This document shows, piece by piece, positions 56,046-64,000 of a DNA stretch of 64,000 nt; within the stretch, counting starts at the first letter, position 1, and every line of letters begins with the position of its first letter. The notes under the pieces were generated by a model. It saw only the letters and a list, made by a program, of their open reading frames with translations, made no database searches and was not told where the DNA came from. This DNA comes from Salvia splendens. Its lineage: Eukaryota; Streptophyta; Magnoliopsida; Lamiales; Lamiaceae. The stretch spans positions 13,129,901 to 13,193,900 of the forward strand of contig NC_056042.1 of the NCBI RefSeq assembly GCF_004379255.2, read 5' to 3'. Made by a program: the position numbers and the translations under genes.

Positions 56046-57919
56046 TGTTAGAAATAAAGGGATATGAAATTCCCAAGCCGTGTACAGGAGGTACTTGACT
56101 CAACTTTATTTTACCCAATTAATACCCGCAAGTGTATGGGTTATTCTAGCATTTAGCAAGCAATAGTATATTGTATTCCACAGAGACAATTAAGTGTAAA
56201 CCTAAGTACCACGAACAAATTTCAACTACTATCCAGACAATCAGGAAATTTTTGGGTTTTGAAACTAGCAACTACCAAAAGCTTGTAAATTCAGAGATTA
56301 AATTAAAGCACTTAAACAAGAAAGCAATTAAGTAAGTTGTGTAAGATGATGGAGAAATATGCAGAATTCAAGGATCCGATGCACAACTCATAGCCTAACC
56401 CAATTGAAATAGAATTACCATTTGAAGTCTCCAGAATTGTTGAATCAATCACAATTGTAGATCAAACCCCTCCCGATGTGAGAAATCCGTAGATTAGGTG
56501 TACTAATTGAAGTCACATTCTAATTCTTAGACCTAACTCCTAACAGTTTGATTAGATTGATGATCTCAGAATCTCAACTCTCCCGAGTTCTATTGAATTA
56601 AGGTGTGAATTATTCCTCTTTCAAGATTAATTATTTCATCTCCCGATTACTCTAAGAAACCCTAACACTCCCAATTGGTGATCAAACAATTGATAGGAAA
56701 AAACACAGGAATAATTCAAACAATCACAAGAGCAAGATAAAACGAAGTCAATTGGATTAAAACTATGAATCAATGCTTCTTCACCAAGAATTCTACATGA
56801 AAAGTTTAGCTACTCATGTTCATGGAGAAAACCAAGTTTAACACAAAGTATTCCATCAAAAACATGAAAGATAGATGCTAAGAACTCATGTGGAACGAAT
56901 CTATGGAGTGAAGCTTCAATCTTCCGATCCAGAGTCTTCAATCTTCAATTCTCTCTCAAAGGCGTTCTTGGGGTGTGTTTAGAGTGTGGTAGGTGGTAGG
57001 TGTAGAATGAATCTTAACCCTAGCAATTTTCTCCTTCAAAAAATCATGTTTCAGCAAAATTAATTCGCAAAAACAGCGCACCCGGCCGCGTGAGATTTTC
57101 TAGACATCGCAGTGTTCGTAAAACGACCATAACTTCTTCTACGGGACTCCGATTGAGGCGTTTAAGATACCCACGAGAAGCTCTTTTGAAGAAGAAGAGA
57201 ATGATATGTATTGGGGGATGATTGGACTTCAAAATCTCTAGTAAAATTGTCTCAAACTAAGGCTGCTGCACATCGACATATTTTGTACCTTTTTCTACAT
57301 ATTCTTAACAAAATGGTCAACATACCAACATAATAGAGAAGTAGATATAAACACGCTTAATAATAGACGAAATATGATCAAATTCATACAAAACCACCCT
57401 CTAAAACCATGTAAAATCCAAGTATGTCAGTACTCTAACTATTACGATTGAAAGGAAAATGACCACAATAAGTGGAATGAAAATTACAATGGAAATAATA
57501 AAACAAACCAAACTATAAGTCGAGTCGAGGAAACCCTCTTTACACAAGACAAATTATGTCCGGTTAGTGCTCATGGAATGACATATTGTCTCCAAAGATA
57601 AAATGACTTCCTCCTAGCGTGTAGAAGCACCTCAAACCAGCTAGGCACTGACGAACTTGATGGAGTTCCGAGAATCGAGCTAAACAATGCTTCTACGATG
57701 CACACTATGATGTAGAAAACTAGAGGGGGTAGATGATGATTTTTTTGGTGTTTTTCTCATCTCTCAAACAACCTATTTATAGGATAGGAGAGACCACTTC
57801 AAAAGTCTTGGCATTAAGGATCCTAATAAACCACTTGGAGGTTACCTTAAGTAGAAAAGCCAAAAGTCTTAAGAACATGAAAGGCTTTGAGACCCTTCTA
57901 ATTTCTCACGTTTCCAACA
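56046..57919 (-). repeat. 5' LTR of the copia element, interrupted
   Basis: Parts 56,046-56,095 and 57,430-57,919 together equal the 3' LTR. They are separated by a 1,334-base insertion with its own 5-base duplication. Confidence 0.8.
56096..57429. mobile_element. Probable solo LTR inserted in the copia LTR
   Basis: 1,334 bases starting TGACTCAAC and ending AGTATGTCA, flanked by GTACT at 56,091-56,095 and 57,430-57,434. TG...CA ends plus a 5-base duplication fit an LTR left by recombination; no internal genes. The family cannot be named from the sequence alone. Confidence 0.6.
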
Positions 57920-58160
57920 ACTTCATCCTCTTATGTTCGAGCCTATTTCTATTTTTTTATGAATCTACATAACAAATATAATTCATCACATAATTGTTAT
58001 TATAAATATTATAGTAACTAAATCATTTACCTACGAAAAAACACTCCAATCACTCACACCCAGAAGCACTACATGTCATGCTTAAGATCTTGATTGCAAA
58101 TATTTGCAAAAGCTTAGTGTCTTGGCCATACATAATCCACCATGTAGCTATAAAGTCATA

Positions 58161-58381
58161 CTCCCCATGTGCCTAAAAAGTATGAACATTTAGTTCGACA
58201 CATGTTTTAATACAATATTGCAAAAGTAAGAGAGAGATAGAAAGAAAAAGCTTTTAAAATATTGTGAGTGGAGAATAGGTCTTACCTCATTAGAGAGAAA
58301 AGAGTTTCTAAAATTAGAAAGTTCATACTTTTCAGGGACAGACTAAAAAGGAAAGAGTTTATTACTTTTTAGGGACGGGGG
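58161..58381. mobile_element. Degenerate Stowaway-like MITE beside the hAT remnant
   Basis: Starts CTCCCCATGTGCC and ends AGGGACGGGGG, with TA at both borders (58,159-58,160; 58,382-58,383). Interior resembles the MITE at 39,815 (GTCTTACCTCATTAGAGA-like block). About 221 bases. Confidence 0.7.
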
Positions 58382-61065
58382 TATTATGTTACTAAATTAG
58401 AAAATAGAGTTCAAAAATTTTAAAGGACTGAGTTTAAAGTTTATCACCAGGATGTACGGTATTCCTTTCCCCGTTGCACAGTCTCAGTACCAAAGAAGAC
58501 GCCTCAACGGTTGTGTACACATTCAACTCTTGAAGCACTGAAAGAGCAGGTGTTTTCTAGGTAGTGGTATGGTCAACTGATAAGGAGGATATCCCAACCT
58601 AGCTGAGTCGTTGTCACGACAGCCTAAACCCTGGTATCAACAAAAATTCCTCAACCCACTTCAACTGGCTAGTATAGTGGATGTAAGGGTCGAATCCCAC
58701 AGAGATGGACACGTCAGAGCAATTGCGGTGATAATCTGGAAGGTTGGTTTGCTACCACGCTTGGGTTGAGTTTTTATCTAGGCGGGGAAATTAAAGAGTC
58801 TACTTTACTGACCAGTGGGCGTGACAATTGTCGGCATGTGGCTGTCTACGTGAATATGTGGGACAAAGTGTTTCAGGGACATGTGGAAAGTAGAATGTTA
58901 CTATAAATGGCTAAACAGAATAACAGAAGATATTTGGGGGTGCAGGGCTGCCACTGTCAGGTCTGTAGGATCTCTGAAAAGGTAAGAACAAAAAGCAAAA
59001 GCAACTAAAAAGTAAAAGTGGTCCAAAAAGCAGAAAAAGGACGTTGTCTTCACCACCAAGTACATTGAACCTCAACAACTTCATCAATTTAATTAAAGAT
59101 TCACAAAAATCATGCAACAACCTTAAACTAAAATTAAATTCCAAAATCAAAGATCAAATGACATATCTTACTCACGCTAACCAACAAACATGCAAGGTGA
59201 CAGAAATTTCTCGGCTGCGATTTCATGCATTTTTTCAGATTTAACCGATCAACAAACAAGAAATTCACACAGCAACCAGATCTAACTAAATCACAAGAAA
59301 TTCTTACTTAAACATGCAGATTCTACATTAAAATTCCGGATCTACCTAAGCAAGGCAGAATGAACATGTTGCAACCCATAAGATGAAAAAAAAGCGAAAT
59401 CAACTTCATTAAGAGCATGTCCAGATCAGAATACTTCAGAATCCAAAATACAGCTAAAATTATGATATATTCGAAGGATGAAACAACTAAAGTTAAGCTA
59501 AGAAAAGCGATTAAAGATTGTTTTACCCCACGGGCGATGAAACGGTGTTCTGCTACAACGTTAACTAGCTAGAATGGCTGTGAACTTTCTCCGGCAGGTG
59601 GCCAGAATCTTCAGGTGACCATGGCTGTGGCGATGAATGAGAAGTGCAGGAGCTAGACTGCTGCTAGAACTAAAGATATCCGAGAGAGAGCTTTTTTGGA
59701 ACTAAAGTTAGATGTCAAAGTGAAGATCTTCTTAGTAGTGGTGAATGTCGAACTCTTTCTCTCTCCAAGTGACCTTCTATTTATAGGGTGTCTTTCCCTC
59801 ACTTTTAGGGTTGACTTCCTTCGTGAAATGTCTCTTTTGTCCCCGTGTGTAGTTGATCATTCCTAGCAATCTTTCCTTCTCCATCTCGAGCCTTTTTTGG
59901 CATGCATCCTGGCCAGTATTGCACTATTCTGGCGCCCTTTTCACCTGCGTTGTCTGACTCCTTTTTTACTGGCTTGTACCCTTTTTTTCCTGCACACTTA
60001 GGCAACTTTCTTGCAGATAATGCATGTTAATCACATCATACTGACCAATAACCAAGGCCTAGAATACGAATTATCAAACTGCTCACACTTAACACATGCT
60101 TGTCCTCAAGTGTGAAAGAACAAACAAAAAGAAATAAGTCGAAATCTAGTCTGGTTACTCCCCTGACCGACCCTAGAATAAAACAAGACACACAAACACT
60201 CTAAAAAAATTGACGCAAAGGAAACAAACACAGAAAATAGACAGACACACATAGAAAGAAAAACACAAAAAGCAAACCCGTAGAAAAAAACACATTGAAC
60301 ACGCTATATTTTCAACCATCCCTCCCCTTGGGGTCGAGTGCAATCCGGCCTTAAGCAGCCTCGAACTTCTACCGCTCCCCTTTTTCTTCCTAGCCAGTAT
60401 ATCCGCTTGTCAAGATTACCCAAACTATCGGCCAAACACTAGATCCGCTCAATCACTCATTCCTCACCAGGGATGTTAGGACTGCTTCTCTCAATACGCT
60501 TGGCCACAGAGGCTTTGGACTTAGATCTCACGAGTAGCTCCTAAGGGTCTTTAAGGCTTGTAACGGGGCCTTGGGCTTGTAACATTTGGGGCGGATTAAG
60601 GTTCAAAATTAAACTACTTTATTCTGATGTGGGGGAGCTGTGTGTACTTGGGCGCTTGGCTGGGTAACCTTCTTTGGCTTGATCTTCTTCGATTGGGTTT
60701 CTTCAATTGGTCAGTAGACTTCTTGGTGGCCTTGCCACTTATTTGATTTTCTTATTCCTTTTTCGTTTTTTGGGCCGAATATTTTTTTGGCCGTTTCCTT
60801 CTTTTCTCTTTCTCTTTCTCTTTTTGGGGAACCAAGTGCTTCACTCGATCTGTTTTCTCCTTTCTTCTTGCCTTTCTTCTCGAGTTGGCTTTTCATCTTC
60901 GCTTCCTTGGTTAGTTGCCTCACTGCCTCATGCCTTTCACACACACAGTCCCAGTGGCTAGTGGGTTACATAGGGGTTAAAAGAGGGGCTAGAAAAGGGG
61001 TTCTAAGGGAAGGATTTTATTTATTTATTTTTAATTTTTTGTGGGGGGGTTTCTAATGCCCTTAG
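58382..61065 (-). other. LTR-retrotransposon-derived non-coding DNA
   Basis: No gene. On the minus strand CACTTGAGGACAAGCATGTG near 60,110 resembles the end of gypsy pol next to an LTR. A TATA box CTATAAATAG at 59,777-59,786 with downstream pyrimidine/purine leader, and GGTATCAACA near 58,632, suggest an LTR-like unit of about 1.4 kb. No matching second LTR or target duplication was found, so this is a tentative reading. Confidence 0.4.
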
Positions 61066-61070
61066 GATTT

Positions 61071-62544
61071 TGCTACACGAGGTCACTGAAGGGGTTGGCA
61101 GCGGAAGCGTGCATGAATAAAACCGATCACATGAATTTGATCTATTTAGCAGATTATTTAGACAAATTCTATTCGCTTGATTATCCCATGTATCATGCTC
61201 ATAACTTGAATCATAATCATGCTTTAGAACAAATAAATCCTAAAACATGTATACTACGGAGTTAGTTAGTTTACCTCGTTGATTCGCTGAAGAATCGAAG
61301 ATGTCTTGCGTCTTCTCCACGTGAAGATCTTCAGAACTCGACCTCGGATCTACTGACTGGTGTCCCGGACTGTAGAATGATATTTGTGTGGGCAAATCTC
61401 ACCAGTGTACTAGGACTTGAATAACGAAGACAGAACTCTGCTCACGGAAGAAAGCAATTTTCGATCTCTCTCTCTCAAAAGGAGTGGACGAAAATTTTAA
61501 AGAGAAAAAAATGTTATTTTCTGTCTCCTTTATTCTCCTATTTATATTAAGTCACATATTGGGCCCAGTTAGGGATCTAAGGAAGAATTTGGACATGACC
61601 TCACCCAATTAGCTTTTTACTAATTAAATTGAACCCACAATTTAATACACGCTTATATTGGAATATTACAAGCAGCCACTTCAGAAGTAATATTGCACTG
61701 CCTTTCCAAATCCGAAATTGCAAGTATTTTGGGTTTCCTTTAATTTGTTTAATTTTATTTCCCGCGCTTAAGATAGAAACATCCATTAATTAATCAATGT
61801 CTGCTATGGACTTAATTAATTAACATATTTTAATTTCCAAGAGTGGACTTAGCAAGAAACTCTTATTTATTATTCAAGAGTAATCAAACTCCAACTAGCT
61901 AGGTTCCGAATAATAAAACCTTGTTTCGAGCTCCTCTTGTGGATGTTATCAAACAAGACTCTCCTCGCGCACGATTCAACATAATTGCAATCCTAGCACC
62001 GCCAGATAATGATCACCACTACCCAATATACCTGGATCATTGGGTGACGAAAAACATGCACCTTTGGTAAGTCAAAGTAGTAGATACTCAATATCGTATG
62101 CTCAATGCTAACGTACATTGATTAAGAAACTAATTATCAAGACCTCGTCTTTCAGTAGATAACATAAAGACTCGTCTTGCTGTTAGATCCATTTAGTGCT
62201 ATACCACACCAACGTCATCATATTTCAATAAGACTTAGAAATAATCGGACTGACATTGCAACCTTTCAGGATAGGTAGTCTAGGTCTATCTAGGTTGTGA
62301 AATTCTTATTTTTCTTTGTTCAGGACTGACCGCGTACCTTAAATTGAGCGCAGCCCACTACCGGTCTACTAAAACAAAGACTTAGACTTTGTTATGTTCA
62401 CTTATACATTTAAATATGCAATAAACATCCATTAAATGTAAAACATAACAACATTACGACAAAAATAATCTGTTGCATTTATTGGAAAATAATTATTAGA
62501 GTTTTACAGTATTCAATCACTCGAAAGGTGATTTCTAGTATACA
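61071..62544 (-). repeat. 3' LTR of the copia element
   Basis: On the minus strand it starts TGTATACTAGAAATCACC and ends CCTCGTGTAGCA; about 1,474 bases. A TATA-like TTAATATAAATAGG lies at about 61,537-61,550. The partner LTR is outside the window, so the ends are inferred from TG/CA and the adjoining purine tract. Confidence 0.75.
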
Positions 62545-62545
62545 A

Positions 62546-62635
62546 ACCCTAACAATCTCCCACTTATACTTAAAATAGGTTTCGAGTATACAAAACAGTA
62601 GTGCACACGTCTAAATTTCTCCCACTTATACTGAA
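62546..62635 (-). promoter_or_regulatory. Polypurine tract, present twice
   Basis: AGTATAAGTGGGAG on the minus strand occurs at 62,557-62,570 (next to the LTR, continuing ATTGTTAGGGTT) and again at 62,619-62,632. The 62-base offset block also shares GTATACAAA-type words. Confidence 0.7.
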
Positions 62636-62664
62636 AGCGAGTTGAGGTCTTGAATGAGTCGAAC

Positions 62665-63243
62665 TCACATCCCTTCAACGTGGCTCTCGAACGGTTTCAC
62701 CGCCAATGCCTTAGTGAAAGGGTCTGCCAGGTTGTTCTCTGACGCAATCTTGACCACTTGTATGTCTCCTCTCTGCACTATATCCCTTATGTTATGATAC
62801 TTCGGTTCTATGTGTTTGCTCACTTTGTGAGCTCTTGGTTCTTTCGAATTTGCCACAGCACCAGAGTTGTCACAATAAACGGTGATGCTCTTGGGCAGAT
62901 TCGTAACCACACCTAAATCCATAAGGAAGTTCTTGAACCATACTACCTCTTTTGCAGGCTCCGAAGCGGCCACATACTCGGCTTCCATGGTCGAGTCCGC
63001 GACGCATTTCTGCTTCATACTCTTCCAAATTACGGCTCCACCTCCTAAGGTGAACACATATCCTGAAGTTGATTTTCTCGAGTCCTGATCAGCTTGAAAG
63101 TGTAAGTCAGTATATCCCAAAGGACAGAGCTCGACCGCATTGTAAACTAGAGCATAGTCCTTAGTCCGTTTAAGGTACTTGAGTATGTTCTTTACGGCAG
63201 TCCAATATCTTTGGCCCGTATTCGACTGATATCTTGCCACCAT
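62665..63243 (-). pseudogene. Copia RNase H
   Basis: Open for 192 codons in the same frame as the RT segment, starting GMVARYQSNTGQRYWTAVKN at its left end. Blocks: ILKYLKRTKDYALVY, GYTDLHFQADQDSRKSTSGY, VFTLGGGAVIWKSMKQ, ADSTMEAEYVAASE, CDNSGAVANSKEPRAHK, HIEPKYHNIRDIV and ADPFTKAL. These are the standard copia RNase H and C-terminal motifs, ending FESHVEGM at 62,665, about 120 bases before the LTR. The only break is the TGA at 63,256-63,258 upstream. Confidence 0.92.
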
Positions 63244-63255
63244 GCCAACAGCAAA

Positions 63256-63951
63256 TCAAATATCAGGCATCGTACAAAGCATGGCATACATGAGACTTCC
63301 AACTGCCGAAGCATATGGAATCCTTCTCATTGCTCGTATCTCAGACGACGTTTTCGGGGACATCTCTTGAGATAGATGGATGTCATGTCTAAAAGGTAAG
63401 AAACATTTCTTGGCGTCCTGCATGCTAAAACGACTAAGTACTGTGTCAATGTAAGGTTCTTGAGATAAGCAAAACATCTTCTTTTCTCGATTCCGAAGAA
63501 CCTTGATTCCGAGGATGTGGCCCGCGTCTCCCATATCCTTCATCTCGAACTGGTTTGACAACCATGTTCTTACTGATGACAACATCTTTTTATTGTTTAC
63601 AATTAGAAGAATGTCATCTACATATAAAACTAAGAACACTACATTCCCCTTTTCAACCTTCTTATACACGCAGCTTTCATTTGGGCACTTTTTGAATCCA
63701 AACGTGCGAACAGTTTGATCGAAACACTGGTTCCACGATCTAGATGCTTGCTTAAGGCCATAAATGGCCTTCTTAAGCTTCCAAACCATGTGTTCTTTGC
63801 CTTCTATGACATATCCTTCGGGTTGTTCCATGTAGATGGTCTCCTCAAGACCCCCGTTTAGAAACGCAGTCTTAACGTCCATCTGCCTTACATCCCAATC
63901 CATATAAGCTGCTATAGACAACAGTATCCGGATCGATTTGAGCATGGCCAC
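63256..63951 (-). pseudogene. Copia reverse transcriptase (5' end beyond the window)
   Basis: 231 codons visible. Blocks: DWDVRQMDVKTAFLNGGLEE, IYMEQPEGYV, KLKKAIYGLKQASRSW, the catalytic YVDD in VLYVDDILL, FEMKDMGDAGHILGI, and YASAVGSLMYAM ahead of a TGA at 63,256-63,258 where the family usually has a codon for Cys, Ala or similar (PDI then FAVGMV in the same frame). The first Met listed is internal: sequence further right (63,952-64,000) still reads as RT. One substitution is the only damage seen. Confidence 0.92.
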
Positions 63952-64000
63952 TGGGGAGAAAGTCTCGTCGTAATCGACACCTTCCTTTTGGGTATACCCC

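Larger units (their letters stand above)
53750..57919 (-). mobile_element. Deleted Ty1/copia element inserted in the hAT remnant
   Basis: LTR copies 53,750-54,285 and 56,046-57,919 (the latter interrupted by 56,096-57,429). On the minus strand they begin TGTTGGAAACGTGAG (first copy TCTTGG) and end TTATTTCTAACA. Flanks GCTTC (53,745-53,749) and ACTTC (57,920-57,924) match in 4 of 5 bases. Interior is only 1.76 kb, with RT-end and RNase H remnants; gag, protease and integrase are not recognisable. Confidence 0.8.
52855..58155 (-). pseudogene. hAT transposase C-terminal remnant, split by a copia element
   Basis: Minus strand. Right of the copia (58,155 to 57,925): WWIMYGQDTKLLQIFAIKIL then SMTCSASGCE, the hAT dimerisation domain; a stop follows GCE. 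Then, after a probable intron, NRLEHKRM up to the insertion point. Left of the copia (53,749 down): KQDLVYVKYNQKLHDRNKLS, FDPFILNDINECNE and stop, then the acidic tail in the duplicated block. hAT transposases dimerise through this region. N-terminal BED finger and catalytic parts are missing from the window. Several stops; clearly dead. Confidence 0.8.
61071..64000 (-). mobile_element. Ty1/copia element (3' half; continues beyond the window)
   Basis: 3' LTR at 61,071-62,544, purine tracts, then RNase H and RT on the minus strand. The 5' part lies beyond 64,000. The five bases before the LTR are GATTT. Coding sequence is well kept except for one stop, so this looks like the youngest insertion here. 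Confidence 0.9.

Noticed and set aside
58660..58705. tRNA-like A and B box (TGGCTAGTATAGTGG and GGGTCGAATCCC), possible SINE or tRNA
   Set aside because: The boxes are too close for a tRNA, no cloverleaf can be drawn, and there is no A-rich tail or target duplication. Similar words occur in LTR leader DNA.
60707..61056. Hydrophobic Phe/Leu/Ser-rich frames that look like membrane proteins
   Set aside because: They come from T/C-rich repetitive tracts in LTR-derived DNA and have no homologue pattern.
1..64000. CRISPR arrays, rRNA or tRNA genes, bacterial operons
   Set aside because: None seen: no regularly spaced repeats with unique spacers, no conserved RNA sequences, and the gene structure is that of a plant nucleus.

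Overview
This is eukaryotic nuclear DNA, almost certainly from a flowering plant. It has GT-AG introns, Stowaway, Helitron, PIF/Harbinger, hAT, FAR1-type MULE, Ty3/gypsy and Ty1/copia elements with plant-specific features, and one intron-rich gene for a plant UBX-domain protein. A eudicot (perhaps an asterid) is a guess from overall style only. No rRNA, tRNA, CRISPR or bacterial operon structure was seen.

Layout. (1) 1-27,840 is a row of three related MULE-type DNA transposons (A, B, C) that carry a Ulp1/C48 cysteine-peptidase-like gene on the minus strand. B is the largest. It also carries a broken FAR1/FRS-type transposase (3,084-5,898, plus strand), and its Ulp1-like gene (24,991 down to 6,368) is split by a 12.4-kb Ty3/gypsy chromovirus (10,939-23,363) with 3.3-kb LTRs and target duplication ATATG. 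(2) 27,840-33,450 holds a small MITE, an unrecognised coding-like stretch, and a 3.3-kb LTR retrotransposon (29,607-32,937, target duplication GTTGC). Inside the retrotransposon, between gag and the 3' LTR, is a captured DEAD-box RNA helicase (RH24-like) sequence. The element sits inside an exon of a degraded F-box/PP2-A-type gene. (3) 33,448-39,016 holds two neighbouring PIF/Harbinger elements, both with TAA target duplications: one carries only the Myb/SANT-like gene, the other only the transposase. A 770-bp hairpin element lies between them. (4) 39,020-43,830 is repeat-rich non-coding DNA with Stowaway MITEs. (5) 43,832-50,570 (minus strand) is the one host gene that reads intact: an 11-exon PUX8/SAY1-type UBX protein of 583 residues, with a Stowaway in intron 8 and a Helitron-like element about 0.2 kb upstream of its ATG. 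(6) 52,310-58,400 is a decayed hAT transposase carrying a 437-bp tandem duplication. It is split by a deleted copia element, which is itself split by a probable solo LTR. (7) 58,400-64,000 is LTR-derived non-coding DNA followed by the 3' half of a young-looking copia element that runs off the window.

How it fits together: most of the window is a nest of transposons in several layers, and nearly all transposon genes contain stops or frameshifts. The clearest biology is the intact PUX8-type gene, expected to act as a CDC48/p97 adaptor. The most unusual objects are the retrotransposon with a helicase in place of pol, and the peptidase-bearing MULE family.
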